A stretch of 64,000 nt of DNA from Streptomyces catenulae (GCF_000718015.1 NZ_JODY01000002.1:62001-126000), one strand, 5' to 3'. Counted from the first letter of the stretch, positions 12,701 to 27,700 are shown. The notes: generated by a model from the sequence alone, not told the origin. A program made the numbers and translations.

Positions 12701-15700
12701 GGTCCACGCGGTCCACGGCCCCGTCAGGGTCACCGACGACCTCCGCCGTCAGCTGGTCGAGGCCGCGCGGCAGGCCAAGCGGCGCGGCCACCCGCTCACC
12801 CTGGACGCCCTCGCCGTAGCGGCCGGTGCCGTCGGGACGACGCTGGACCTGAACACCCTGCCCACCCAGTCCACGGCCCCGCTCCCCCCGCAGACGGACA
12901 CCGGGAGCGACGACTCGGTGACGGACGAGGACCGTCCGGCCGCCACGCAGGACGCGGTGGTCACCCGGCAGGAGCAGCAGCTGCGGATCGCGGCGGCTCT
13001 CGTGCTGCGGAAGGGGCAGCTGACGTCGGTCCTCACGCAGGTCGCGCGGGAGCTCGACGAGGCGGGCCCGGGATCGGTCTCGCTGGTGGTGGCGCTCCCG
13101 GACCACGGCGCCTCCTTCCAGCTGTACGCGGCCAACTTCGACGGCACGGTGCGCTGGATCCGGCCCAACGGCCGGACGGTGTACCGGACCGAGGAGCTGA
13201 CGTTCACCGGTGCGGGCCAGGTCTCCACCCTCGACCTGAACGCCGACGCCACGCTCCGCCGGGGCGGTGTGGGGACGTTCCCCGACGCGCTGGCCGACAT
13301 CCGGGCCGGGTTCACCGCGCTCGCCGCCCCGGCGCGCCTCGGCGAGCCGGACGAGGAGGCGCTGGCGGGGCTGGCGGACCTCTACGACAAGGTCGTCCCG
13401 CCGATCGGCTTCGGCGCGGCGCACGACACCGAAACCGAGGAGGCGCAGTACCCCCTCGGCATGTTCGGCACCGTGCTCTCCTTCCGGGACGTCCGGTTCG
13501 ACGGCGCCACGCTGCCGCGCCCCCCGCAGCCGAACGGCTCCGGCGGCGCGCCGTCCGCCACGCCGGACACCGTCTTCGAGGACCTGGTCGTGGCGCTGCT
13601 GCCGCAGCACGACGCCGCCCTCCTCGCGCATCTGGAGACCTCGGTGCGCGCCCAGATCCGGTCGCTGATCGCGCAGTTGGGGGCCCGGGACTTCGCCCGG
13701 CGGCTCGTCGACGGCGGGCTGGACGTCCTCGTCCCGGGCTCCCGCCGCTCCGAGCACACCGTCCATGTCCAGATCACCGACATCGTGCGGGACCGCGCCT
13801 CGCTGACCGAGTCGCCGTACCGCCTGTACGGCGAGAAGTCCATCGGTCTCCAGGAGGCCGCGTCGGACCGTTCGACGGGGACCGGCGAGTCCATCGGCAA
13901 CAGCCGCAGCGCCAGCCTGGGCGTCAGCGTCCCGCAGTCGCTGAGCGGCGCCGCCATCACGCCGAAGGTCGGCGTCACCCTCTCGTCGTCGCAGTCCTAC
14001 GGGCAGAGCCGCAGCGTCAACGCGTACAGCAACCCCTCGCTGGGTCTCAGCGGCGAGCTGTCGCACTTCTCCTTCGCCGATGCCCAGCTGTACGTCACCA
14101 CGACCGGTCCGGGGGTGCAGCCGCAGCAGCAGAAGCAGAGCATGTCCGGCGCTCTCCACGCCGCCTTCCCGACGGAGTTGGTGGCGCTCGCCGGGGACGA
14201 CTCCGGCACGCAGTGGCAGGCCCGGCTGGCCCCGGACGCCGGTCCGCACGCGGCCACCCGGCTCACCGCCGAGTTGCTGCGGTTCTTCTTCATCCCGCAG
14301 CAGGTCGGCGGGGTCGGCGCGATCCGTGACCGGCTGCTCCGCGACTACCAGACCGAGGCCCGCCCGGGCAGCGCGCTCCACGAGTTCCTGCACAACCGGA
14401 TCAACGAGCTGAACTTCCTCAGCGATCTGACCCGCATCCTGGACGGCGGGATGCCGCTGCCGCAGACGCCGCTCAGCGGCGGCAAGAGCCTGACCACCCG
14501 GCTGCGCGGCCAGTTGCGCGGCCTCCGGCGGATCGGCGGGCCCTCCGCCGTCCCCGCCGTCCTCAACAGCCGCTGGCTGGAGCTGCAGGGCGCCTCCACC
14601 AGCTCCGGCAGCGGTTTCTCGCTCAGCGGCGGGGCGTCGTTCGGCCCGGAGGCCGCGCATCTGCCGTCGTGGCTGTCGCTGTCGGCGCCGGTGAAGCTGG
14701 ACCTCGGCACCTCGACGTCGTTCAGCACCTCCGGCGACGTCGGCGGTGGCCGCTGGCATTCGGTCCGCTACAACGGCAACACCGTGCCGTACCTGCTGGA
14801 CCTGGAGATCGAGGCCGGTTCGCGGCCTCTGGGCGACCCCATCGGCCGGGAGCACACCACCCGTGTGTCGGTCGTCATCCGGGTGCCCGAAGAGTTGGCC
14901 GATGCCTTCCAGGAGGCGCTGGCCCGGATCGTCGCCGAGGAGACGCCGAGCGACGACGCGGACGCCACCGTCACCACCGGCGCTCCGCTCACCTTCACCC
15001 CGGTGCCCGGTGCGCCGCTGCCGGTCGTCCCGACCGAGCTGAGCACGCCGCAGGGCAGTTCGGGGCTGCACGGTCCGGTCGGTCTGTCGGGGCTCACCCG
15101 CCCCTCCGGCACCGGCCGCCCGGCCCCCACCGACGTCCGGGCGCAGCTGATCCGACAGTTCCTGGAGAGCGAGCGGGCCACCGGGATGCCGGAGTGGACC
15201 CCGGCGGAGCTGCGCTCCTTCGACACCTTCCTCGACACCCACTTCCACACCCAGTCGCTCAACGCCCGCTTCACCGAGCTGTACGGCGAGGACGGTCTCC
15301 ACCGGACGCTGGTGCGCCCGCTGGCCGACGGGGACACGGAGGTGATCACCTTCCATGTCCGCGCCGAGCGGATGACCGACGAGGAGGGGAACGTCGTCCC
15401 GCTCTCCGCGGTCCACCTGGCGGACGCCGGTTTCGACCTGTGGCCCAGCGCGATGCGGGACTTCGCCAACACCGAGTCGCACGGTTCCAAGGCGGAGCTG
15501 TCGCTGGGGCTTTCGAGCGGCTGGGGCGATCATGTCTCCCATGCGAGCAGCATCAAGCTGTTCTCCCGCAGCAAGACCGACAAGAACGGTCTGACCTCGT
15601 ACGCGTACATCCTCTCCGGCCTCAACTACGCGGGTCCCGCGCACCAGTTGACGTTCAGGACGGTGGTGTTCACGTCGGTGACCGTCGAGCGGGTCGCGGC

Positions 15701-18700
15701 GCCGCAGCCGCTCGGGGCGCTCAACAAGGCGCTCCAGAAGCTGAACGCGGCGGCCCACCACGGGCAGGCGGTGACCAAGCACACCACGCCCGTCCGGCAG
15801 CTCACCGGTGAGGCGCGGTGGCTGGTCCCGGTGCCCGCGGAGAACTCCACGCTGCCCACGCCGGTCTCCGGTGTGCCCGCCACCTCCGGCGACGCCTTCA
15901 CGCTGACCCAGAACGACCGGGTGCTCGGCATCGCGGGCGTGGCCGAGGTCCGGGCGAAGGCGCTGGAACTCCTGGTGGCGCAGGGCGTCCCGGAGCACCA
16001 GGCGCAGCTGCACCTGGAAACGGCGCTCACCCACGACCAGTTGGTGGCCGCGCTGCACATCGGCTCCGATGCGGGCGCCCTGCACGTCGCGCTGGACGGC
16101 GTCCTCACCGACCGCAGGATCCGGCTGGACTACGAGGCGCAGATCTCCCATGTGGTGGCCTCGGCGGAGTCCTTCGAGCTGAGCACGATGGACCTGGCCG
16201 AGTACTCGGCGGGCTTCTCCGGCGTCAAGAGCGTCACCACCAACCACGGCAACCACAGCCATTCCGCCACCTTCTCCGGCGGTTCCGGCGAGCTGACCGG
16301 CGGCGCCGGTTACGGTGTGGCGCACTCCCCCAGCAAGGGGACGAGCCTCTCGGAGATCACCAACGTCAACTCGGGCCGCTACGTCACGCACGACAAGGTC
16401 ACGCACCGCAGGCTCATCGCCCGGGTGGAATGGAAGCTGACCCTCCGGGCGCACGGGACCAGCCAGTGGGGTAACTGGTCGCCGGAGGTCCAGCAGGTCG
16501 TGGTGCCGGTCGAGAACGGCGTCACGTTCCTCAGCCCGCAGTGGCCGACGCCCGATCCGCACCTCGTGCTCCAGGTGCCCGAGGTCCTCGACGTGACCAC
16601 GCTCCCGCCGACGGTGGCCAGTGAGCGCTTCCTGCCGCCGCTGGAGCAGCCGTCCGTGCCCGTGCCCGGGCACACCCCGCAGAGCCCGGCGGCCCTCTTC
16701 GAGCAGCTCAAGGAGGCGATCCGGGAACTGTTCGGTGAGCACGCCGACGAGGCGTTCGAGCACCGCTGGATCCAGGACCACCTCCAGGGTTCGCAGACCG
16801 CGCCGCCGCCGGCGCTGTCCGGCTCGCTGGACTCCGTCCTCGCGCCGCGCAGTCTGCACGCGATGACGCCCGCGATGCTCGGTGCGGGCATGGTCCTGCA
16901 CACCGTGGTGCCCGGTCCGATGCACAGCAGGCACTACCAGCTGCGGCTCCGGTACAACCGCGACCCGAAGCGGCGGGGCGCGCGCTTCAACCAGCAGCTG
17001 GTGAACGGCACGATCAGCAACTACGTCCAGTGGAACAGCGCCGAGGACCTCGCCCTCACCCGTGGCCGGTCCACCGGCCACACCTTCACCGGCTCCCTGT
17101 CCGCCCTCTCGACGTCCGTCAGCAGCACGTCGTCGTCCTCGCAGACGCAGAACGCCCGGACGCTGAAGCGCCGTCACGACGGTCACACCGTCGCGGGCCC
17201 GCTGGCCGGGTTCCTGCTCGACGGTGAGCTGGAGATCATGCTGGAGAAGACGGTCGTCCCGTCGCGCGGCGCCGCCACCGCCACCGCCGATCTGGCGCGG
17301 ATGGCGGCCCGGGTCTACCAGGCTCTCAGCCACCGCACCCACCGGGTGACGGTCCCGGTGCGGGAGCAGCTCGCGGTCCCGCTCTCCGTGCTCCACCAGC
17401 TGTGGAAGCCGGAGCTGCCGGGGTCGGTGCCGCGCCCGCCGGTCACCCGGCCCGTCGAGCAGGCCGACATGCTGGCGTTCGGGGAGGCGCTGGTCCGCCA
17501 CCAGATCCCGGCGTCCGCGGTGCTCGGCAAGGCGGTCGGTGTGACGTTCAACCCCGTCGCGGTGCGGAAGCTGTTCGACACCGGTCTCAAGCTCTGGCTG
17601 GGGCGGTCCGGCGGTCTGCCCAAGGACCTCATCCGGAGCGGCGGGTTCCCCGCGGGCGGTATGTCGCACTACTTCCACACGGGCGTCCTCTTCCGCCACC
17701 TGGAGCTGAACGGACTCAACGGCTCCCCGACGGTCATCGGCCCGGACCTGCGGGCGGCGGGCGGCCCCCTCACCGACACCGTCGGGACGCTCCACCTCGC
17801 CATCGTCCCCGCGCAGATCGGTGATGCGCAGGGCTGGCTGAACGTGACGACGGAGCGGAGCGACTACGGCTCCCAGAACAACGGGCTGTCCTCCGGCCAC
17901 GGCCAGGGCAGCGGCTTCTCGGTCGGCCTCAGCCGGAAGCTCGGCTCCACGACCCCGAACCTCGGGATCGCGTACGACAAGACGCACACCCGGTCCGTCA
18001 CCAGCTCCGGCTGGGCGATGCACCACGTCGAGGGCGCCGCGCGCAACACCTATGTGCAGCACCACGAGTACACGGACGCCTATGTCGTGATGTGGCTCGA
18101 CACCGTCAACAACCGCGACCAGCTGTCGTACGGCGGCAGTCGGCTCCAGCACGTCTTCAAGGTCCCGGACCTGCTGTCCCTGTGGTTCACCCCGGAGGCG
18201 ACGCTGCTGGGCACCGGCGGGGTGCCGGGCTCCGCGATCCGTACGTCATCCGGCTACTACGTGCCGGGCTGGAAGGTCGAGGGCGAGTCCGACGCGGCGC
18301 TGCTCGATCTGCTCCGGGCCCAGCAGGTGGAGCCGGTGGAGGGCGTCCTCCTGTGGCAGGCCACCGGCCAGGCGGACGGGACGGTCCTCGCGTACGGCGA
18401 GGTGCTCGACCGTGCGGAGTTCGAGGAGCGGTTCATCCGCCCCGAGCTGGAGCGTGAGAAGGCGACCGCCGACCACGTCCTGACGTGGGGCGAGCCGGAC
18501 GCGGACGGCAAGCTCCTGATCACCGCCCACGCCCCGGCGCAGGTCTCGCACGGCGTGGCGTCGGGCAGCGGGAACACCGGCGGTCAGCAGGGCTCGCAGG
18601 ACGAGCAGCACGAACCGGACGAGGAGCGGCAGGAGCAGCAGGACCGGCCGCGGACCCCGCAGCCGGAGGAGCAGCAGGAGCAGGCTCAGGAGGAGCAGGA

Positions 18701-21700
18701 CCAGGACCAGCCGCAGGAGGAGCAGGAGCAGCCGCTCGGTTCGTCCGACGGGCCGCGGGAGAAGAGCGAGAAGGCCAAGGGGAAGGAACGGGCGAAGGCG
18801 CCGCAGCCGGAGCCGCACCCCGAGGAGGAGCAGTTCACGCATCCGCTCGTCACCGAGCAGCCGCTGTCGAACCGGGCGGCGAGCAGCTCCGGGACGGTGA
18901 CGAACGCCGAGGCGTCCACCTCCGGGAGCAAGCAGCAGCCCACCACGCCCGCGCCGCAGTCCGCCGCCCCCGTACCGCAGCTCCCGGCGCCGCCGTCGCG
19001 GCTCGGCATGGGGCAGCTCAGCGCCGGGGACCACGTCCAGAAGCTGGGCGACTCCCCGGACGCCCTGGTCAAGGCGGTGCGCGAGGCGCTGGTCGCGGCG
19101 TTCGGCGAGGAGACCGCCACACTGGTGCAGCAGCAGCTGGTCGACCATCTGGGGACGCCGCAGCTCAAGCCCTGGCTGTCCGGGATGAGCCGGGGGGCCA
19201 AGCGGTCGGTGCCGATCGAGGTGCCCGGCTGGGCCGGTGAGGTCGAGGTCGGGGTGACGTTCAAGAACGCCACCACCGTCAGGACGCTGCCCAAGGTGGA
19301 GTTCGAGAACGGCGCGGAGTCCGGCGCCGGAGCCGGTTACCTCAACGAGTCGGGCTGGAACGCCGGGGCGGGCGCCGGGGTGCGGGTCACCGTCCCCTTC
19401 ACCCGGTTCGACTTCTCCGGCAACGCCCGGTACCAGTCCGCGACCGGCACCACCACCGAGCAGCTGGACCGGATGTTCGCCCGGGCCAAGACCCCGACGA
19501 CGGCGCTGGAGATCAGCGTCGACGCGGAGTTCACCCTCGACTTCTCGAAGGTGCGCTCCACCGGCGTCCTGCCCTCCCGGCTCCGCAAGGACAAGCCGCT
19601 CCCCCTCCCGCAGCCGGAGTCCGGCAGCGCGGAGGCGCCCACCCGGCAGCTCACCGCCTCGCTCGGGGCCGTCCTGCGGGTGCCCGCCTGGGAGTCGGCC
19701 GACCACAGCACGGCGTGGAACGGGACCGGCCACACGATCACCCAGTGGGGTCCGGACGAGAAGAGCAAGAAGACCGACCGGCACCGGCTGCCGCCCGTGC
19801 GCATCCGCGAGCTGCGCGCCATCGGCTCCACCGACGTCGTCGTCGACGTGTACGCCTCGGACCTCCACGGTGAGCGGCTGCACGGGATGGAGGACGTGCT
19901 GGCGCAGCAGCTCGCCGGTGGCCCGTCCGTCGACGACCTCGGCGCCGAGGTGTTCGGCGACGACTGGCCGCAGGTGCGGGCCCAGTTGCTCGACCGGGTC
20001 GACTTCGGTGTGCTGCACGGCCAGCTCACCGCGATGATGAACGGTGAGCCGCTGGAGATCGACCTGCTGGACGGTCTGGGCTCGGTGCTGTTCTCCACCG
20101 AACTCGCGGCGATGCGCCATGTCCACGACACGGTGGAGACCGAGTTCAACGTCGGTACCGATGTGAACCGCACGGTGACCACGGTCTCCTCGACCGGCAC
20201 CGGGAAGTCCGGTGCGGTACGCGGCCAGGTCGCGCCGATGGGCGACGCGCCCCTCAAGGCCGTCGGGCAGATCCAGGGCCAGACCGGTGACGACGGCGTC
20301 ACCATCGAGTCGTCGTCCAGCCGCGCCGGTGCCGCCACCAAGGCCAAGGTGCCCGGTTCGCTCTTCGACGGTGTGGCCTTCCTCCGCGTCGAGTTCCTCC
20401 GCGGCAGCGGGGCGAAGTCCGGGCAGCGCCAGGCCACCCGGCAGCCGACGGCCGCCTTCACCACCGTCGGCTTCCGCACCCTCTCCGAGACCTCGGAGAC
20501 CGAGGAAACCGACCACCCCACGGTCTTCCGGACCACCTGGGCCGAACAGCTCCTCACCGAGCGCGAGAGCGACGAGGAGCGGCCGGAGCCGACGCAGCAG
20601 CCGCGGGTCCTCAAGGAGTCGGTCTTCGGCCCGGGCACAGTCATCCACCGGCCGCCCTTCTCGGTGTGGCACGGCACGTCAGGGAAGGGCGGGCTGCCCG
20701 ACTCGGCCGTCGTCCACGGGGTGTTCGCCGGTGGCGACATCCAGCTGATCCCGCAGAGCAGCCGCGGCGACCACGCCACCAAGAAGCCGGTGATGATCCG
20801 CGACCGGATCGACGCCATCGGACGGGAGCACTTCACCGAGGACGAGTGGCAGGAGCTGAAGGACGAGGCGCACAGCAGCTTCCGGATGGAGCGCTTCGGC
20901 GCCGGGCTGAGCTGGCTCACCCGCGGCGGCAAGCTGACCAGCTCGCCGCTGGGCAACGCCGTCGGCAAGAAGCACCTGACCATCTCGGCCCAGGGGCGGC
21001 TCCAGGCGCTGCGCTATCTGCGGTCGGTGGACGGCGCGGAGCTGAACATCCTCAGCGAGATGTCCCACGGCACCTCCCGGCGCGTCATCTCCTGGACGGA
21101 GCTGGGCGGAGAGGGCGCCCTCGGCGGGCACATCACGCTGCCCGAGAAGAGCTTCCTCGAAGGCATGGGAGGCAAGGGCAAGGCGGTACGGAAGCGCAGC
21201 GGCGACCGGTCCGGCGACCAGTCCCGGAACATCGACAGCATCAAGTACGCCGAACCGATGGCGGTGTTCGCCGGTGAGGCCACCGTGTGGTTCGACGTCA
21301 CGGACGAGAAGGGCGTCCCCAAGCCGCCCCCGCTGAAGAAGCCGCAGGACGTCACCGTGCAGCCGACGGAGGGCACCACCGGCACGCAGGAGAAGACCAC
21401 GGTGGGCACGCTGGGCGCCGCCACCCTGCCCTTCCTCGTCGCCATCCCGCAGTCGCTCTGCACCCAGGTCGACGGCGAGTACGTCTTCCTCCGCGAGAAG
21501 GAACTGGCGGCGGAGAAGAAGCTCCAGAAGGCGGCCACGGCCCCGCAGGAGGGGACGAGTGCGTCCGCCGTCGCCTCCTCCTCGTCGTCCACGCCGCAGG
21601 CCACGGGCGGTACGGAGACCGAGAAGGAGACCGGCAAGGACAAGGGCAAGGAGAAGGCGAAGGCGAAGGTCCCGCATCCGCCGGAGCGGGTCACCCGGCA

Positions 21701-24700
21701 CCGGCTGGCCTCCACCGACCACGTGCTGAGCCTCGGTCTGAGCCGGGAGCACGACAGCTGGCCGCTGTCGGCGCTACGGAAGGCGCTGCAGGGCCGGTTC
21801 GGGGAGGACCACTGGCCGACGGTCCAGGAGCAGCTGACGCCGCACTTCAACCTCCAGTCGCTGCGCCCCCGCATCCCGCAGCTCAGCCGGAACCCGGAGA
21901 CGATGCCTCCGGTCCTCGTGGCGGCCGGTGGCATCGTCGCCGAGGTATCGCTGACCGGCATCACCTTCCACGACCTGCGGCACCGGCGGCACGTCAAGAA
22001 GTTCGAGGTGGAGACCGGCACGGCCGGGTCGCGCAGCACCGGCCACATGGTGGACCGGCGGGACCGCTCCCAGATCACGTACCAGACGGACGCCAAGGCG
22101 CCGATCGTCACGGTGCAGTACGCCACCAACGAGATCGAGGACATCAGCACCGGCCGCGCCATGGACGCGGGCAACTCCCTGCCCCACACCGGCAAGACCG
22201 TCACGGAGTACGACCTCTTCGACGGCTCGGTCACGTTCACCTTCGGCATCAAGGTGTCGACGTCCTGGCGCGCCAAGCTCGCCGGACCCGCCAAGCTCCT
22301 CCCCCCGGCGGAGGTGACGGAGCAGGAGGAAACCCAGGGGTCGAACGCGTCCACCGCCTCGACGGGCGCCTCCGAGGAGAACACCACCGAGGAGCAGACG
22401 CCGCTGGTCGTCACGGCGGATGTCGCCGCGCTCCTCGCCTTCCCGAACCGCGACCTCACCGACGCCGACGGCGCGCTGCTCACCCCGCACCAGCCCTCGG
22501 CGACCGGTGTGCCGCAGCGCATCAAGGACGCGGGCCGTCTGGGCGACAGCGACATCGTCGCGTCCGTCCTGGCCCCGGCGACGGAGTCCATGGAGGATCT
22601 GCTCGGCACCCTCGACCACGAGGGCAGGCTGGTCTTCAAGCGCGGCTGGAGCCAGGCCAAGACCGAACTGGCCAAGGTGCTCACCACGGACCTGATCCGT
22701 CGGCAGCTGCGCGCCATGATGGCGGACCAGCCGCTGATCATCGACGTGCCGGGCGGCTACTTCCGGCTCTCCGCCGGGATGAGCAGCACGGTGGAGGAAG
22801 AAGTCCGGATCACGTCGGACGGGAAGACGGAGACCGTCACCACGGCGGGCATCCGCACCGGCGAGACCGAGTTCACCGTCGGCGGCACCGACCGCAATCT
22901 CAACATCGGCTACTCGGACGGCACCTCCGCGCTCGCGGGCGGCTCGGCCAAGGGCCGGAGTCTGGCCGCCAACGTCAGCGTCCCGCTCCCGTTCGCACCG
23001 GGTGTCAACGCGGTGGGCGGTGTCCGCGTCTTCCGGGGCCGTGGCCACGACAGCATCTCCACGGCGGGCAGCACCGGAAAGTCCTCGTCGACCACGAAGA
23101 CGAAGGCGCCGTCGGCACAGCACCAGGGCCGGATCGTGCTCTTCGTCGAGATGGTCTCGACGCAGAACGGGCTGTTCCAGAAGGCGTGGCGGGCCGTGGA
23201 CCGGATGCGGGCCCGCGGCATCGAGAAGAAGCTCGGCAGCCAGAAGAACCGTGCCGCGGTCAGCTCCGCCGGACCGCGCCCGCAGATCACCGGGCTCGCC
23301 CAGGTGCTCCAGCGGCTCGGTGTGCTCGACCCGCAGCGGAAGATCCTCGGCGCCGAGGCGTACGAGAACCTGTTCCGCCACCGCGGCGACCTGCTGCTGC
23401 GCGGCGGGGGCCGTGCCATCGGCGGCATCCTGCTCGACATCGACTACGTGGTGGAGGACGTACCGACAGCGGGCACCCCGTCCATCACCTGGCCGAAGCA
23501 GCCCACCGACGACTGGGTCGTCCGCGCTCTGGACTCCGTGCACGGCGTGCACCAGATCCTGTCCCGGGGCGGCGCGTCCTTCTTCGGCGCCGCCAAGTGG
23601 CAGGCGGAGCAGGGCGCCGGTGAGCAGTCCTGGGAGGAGGTGGCGCAGCACGCGTTCGGCGTCGAGGCGCTGGGCTCCTGGCTGATCGACATGGCGCGGG
23701 TGAAGGTGCCCGAGGAAGGACCGCTGCGGCCGGGCTCCACCCTTGAGGTGAAGCTCTGGAAGGAGAAGGGCGAGCAGCTGTGGATCGCGGCGACCGTGGA
23801 GTTGCAGACCGATCGGCCGACGCTGCTCCGGGTGGACAAGAAGGCCGAGTCCGCGCAGGTGGCGGAGGCCGGTAACCAGTTCGGTACGGCCCAGCACAAC
23901 ACCAAGCAGTGGCAGGCCCGGGCGCAGATCGGCGCCTCCGGCGGGGCGCCCGGGGTGGACGCCGCCCGGGGCACGGTCAACGCGAGCGGCGGTATCCAGT
24001 ACCGCGAGGGCGGCACCCAGCGCAACACCAGCCGCGCCTTCGAGGGCACCAAGACCCCCAGCCCGCAGGAGATCCACGCCGGCTCGGTCCTGCTCACCTT
24101 CCACTACTACCGCGGTGACCAGCTCCTCGGCACGACGCACGGCACGATGCCGGTGACGCTGGGCATCCCCGTCCAGGAACCGGCGAAGCCGAAGACGGCC
24201 GAGGAGCCGAAGAACACCACTGCCGAACCGACGGTCACGGAACAGCCGAAGGTCACGGAGCAGCCGAAGACGGCCGAGGAGCCGACGGTCACGGAGGACC
24301 CGAAGGCGACGGCTTCGGCGACGGAGCCCCCGACGCCGACTCAGCAGCCCGTGCCGAAGCCTCGGCAGAAGCGCCCGCTCCTCGGGCTGAAGTCCGCCAC
24401 CCCGCCGGACGCCACCGAGCTGACGGAGACCCTGACCGCCTCCGAGGAAGCGCCCTCGGCGCCCCAGCAGGAACAGCAGCAGGAAGAGCCGGAGGAGCAG
24501 GAGAAGGAGCAGGGCAAGGAGGAGCAGAAGGAACCGGAGAAGAAGGAGGAAGCGGAGGAGGAGGAGGAGCCGAAGAAGGAGAAGCGGCCGGTTCCCGACG
24601 GTGCCCAGGAGGGGTACTCGGCGACCTACGAGCTGTCGAAGGACAAGCAGCGCGAGCCGGGGATCAACTTCCAGGAATCCGCGGACCGCATGGTGCACCT

Positions 24701-27700
24701 GTACCTGCTCACCCGGACCCGCGGGACGGCGCCGCCCGTCGCCGAACTGCAGCTCTTCGGCGATGTCTCCCAGCTGAAGGCCACCAAGGACGAGAAGCTC
24801 ACGACCGAGACGCTCGCCACCGACCTCGTCGAGCAGTTCCGGAAGCTGCTGCGCGACGCGGCGAAGAAGGCCGTCCCGAAGGACGGCACGCCGCTGGACC
24901 TGGACGCGCTACAGGTCGAGGCGGTGAAGCCGTCCGAAGCCGAGGCCGAGGGCAAGGCCACGGCAGAGCCCTTCATCAAGATCACGCTCCGCCGCCCCGG
25001 TGCGGACGATTTCTACCTCGAAAACGACCTCCGGGTGGCGGCCCGGTCGGAAAGGACCGGGGAGTCTGTCCTGGTCAGGCTCGGTGACCTGATCAGCCGT
25101 CCGATGGCCCACGTCAAGAAGTCCGGCGATGCGTCCGGCTACCGCATCGGGCGGGTCTTCCACGGGAACGCCGAAGTCAACAACGACATCGAGAACAACA
25201 CCCTTTTCGATCTGACGCAATCGCACTTCCTCCTCTTCCCCAAGGACTTCGCGGAAGAGGATCTGAACAAGTGCGATCTGGAGACTGCCAAGACGTTCAA
25301 GCGGGGCACCACTCCGTGGCAACAGTCACGTGATCTGTACTTCGCGATGACACACGGCGCGCCCGGCTTGGTCGAGGTGGTGATCGACAAGGGCGGTTCC
25401 GACGACTCGCACACGGTCACCGGCGAGGTCCTCGGCACGACGCTGAAGCACCGGAAGAGCCTCCGGGACATGCTGAAAGCGAAGAAGGCGCAGGAGGCGA
25501 AGCCGGAGACACAGCCCGAGGCAAAGCCGGAAGCGAAGCCCGAGGAAAAGCCCGAGGAGAAGCCGGAAACCAAGGCCGAAGAGAAGGTCTCGGCGAAGCC
25601 GCTGCCGCAGATCGTGCTGCTGGTCTGCCTCGCCGGCGCGAAGGACGAGAGCGGGGCGACCACCGGTCAGGAAGCGGCGGACAACGCCGGTCTGGAGGTC
25701 TGGGCGGCCACCACGTCGGTCTACGCCTGCGGCCCGGAGTCGGCGAAGGAAACCTTCCTCCCCCTCGGCCTGATGTACGACGAGGAGGCGGACAAGGAGG
25801 GCGAGTGGCAGCTCTTCCGCCCGACGTCGTGGAAGTACACCGCGCACCCCAAGTACGCGGAATACCAGCAGAGCTTCAGGAAGCTGATGAAGCTCCTCAA
25901 GAAGGGGACCGAAAAGGACTTCCTGGCCGCGAACGACCAGTGGAAGCAGCTGAAGGAGGAGATCTACGCCCTCTTCGACGGAGAGCGGAACCTCCCCATC
26001 GACCAGGACGCCAAGGGCATCTCCCCCGAGGCCACCCAGCCCGCCCTGCGGCGCACCCGTGAGCTGAGCCTCTGGGCCGCCATGCGGCTGGACCGGATGC
26101 ACTCCCTGCTGAAGAAGCTGCCCGAGGAGGTCGCGACCAAGGAGACCGTGGCCCCCGCGTTCAACGATCTGCTGAAGGAAACAGGGGATCAGTACACGCG
26201 GGTCACGCACACGCTGGTCGACGAGTGGGACGCCCTGCTGGGCGACACCCTCACCGCCCCCATGTCCTCCACCGAGCTGGAGGTCCTCCCCGGGGAAGAG
26301 CCGCCCGCCGTCGCGGTACCCCTTCCCCCGGCCAGGTTCGAGGACATCGAGGTCACCGGCTCGTTCACCGAGCCCACCAACACCGACCTCACGCCTCCCC
26401 CCGGTTTCACGGACCCCTTCCCGGCAGCCCCGGCAGGCTTCACCGAAATCACCTCCACCGACCTCACGCCTCCCACCGGCTTCACCGACCCGTTCCCCGC
26501 ACTCCCCACCGGCTTCACCGAAATCACCCCCGGCGACCTCACGCCCCCGACGGGCTTCACCCACCCCTTCCCCGCTCCTCCGACCGGCTTCACCGCCCCC
26601 TTCCCCGCAGCCCCCACCGGCTTCGCGGACCCCTTCCCCGCCCTTCCCACCGGCTTCACCACGGACTCCTTCACCACCGATTTCACGATGGACCCGGTGC
26701 CCGGCGGGGACACGTTCCCCGGATTCCCGATGGAGCCCGGCGCGCCCACGCAGTGGACCTTCGAGGTCACGGAGCCCCTCGACGAGGAGACGGACGGGGC
26801 CGTGCCGCGGCCCCCGGCCGGGCTGCGGCTGTTCAAGAGCGCGCTCCCCGCGCCGGACGCGCTGTCGTCGGCGAGCTCCTCCCAGGAGACACCGCCGATG
26901 GAGGTGCTGCCCCCGGACGGCGAGGAGACGGACACGGAGTCCACCGACGGGGAGTACACCGAGGACGAGACGACGGACGACGAGTCGGTGGGCTCGGTCC
27001 CCATGGAGGGCGTCGTCCAGACGATCAGCTGGGTCTCCGGTGCGGCCTTCCCGCTCGACGCCGAGCTGGACCCGCGGCCCACCGAGGAGGAGCTGAGCGC
27101 CAAGGATCTCTCCCGCGCCCGCGACGCGCTGGTGCAGCTGCGGACGTACGTCGCCACCTGGCAGCAGTCGCTGCAGCCGGAGGGTGACCGCACCGGGCAC
27201 CCCTGGCTGACCGGCACCGGGCAGGAGCCGTACCGCCTCCGTAAGAAGGCGCTGGACACGTTCCTCGCCACCAATCTGCCGTTCTTCCCCGATCTGCTGG
27301 CGAACGGCCACGACAGCGCCGTGCGGCGTTTCATGGCCCGGTATGTGGAGCCGTGGACCAACGGTGAGCTGCTGGACGAGGTCACCGAGGAGTTCGAGCG
27401 CCTCACCGGCGCGCCCGCCCCCGTACCGGCGCCGATCGCCGGGCTCCTGACGGAGCTGTGGGAGCGCTCGTCCTTCAGCGACACGACGCTGGAGCAGGTC
27501 ACGCACACCTGGCGCGAGCTGTGGACCACGTTCACGGCCGAGCAGGACCGTCCCGGGTTCAAGCTCCACGCCGAGGTGCGGCTCCACCGCTATCTGGAGC
27601 TGGCCGAGAGCACCGCCGGTCACCGGATCGTCCCGGTGGAGACGCTGGCCACGCTGCTGCTGATGAGTGGTCTGCCCCTCAACGGTGAGCAGGGTCCGCT

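Noticed and set aside
597..18152. Antisense ORF of 5,851 codons opposite the giant gene
   Set aside because: It lies wholly opposite a recognisable coding frame. Its product is Arg/Leu/Gly/Val-rich without domains, as expected when GC-rich third positions remove stop codons on the other strand.
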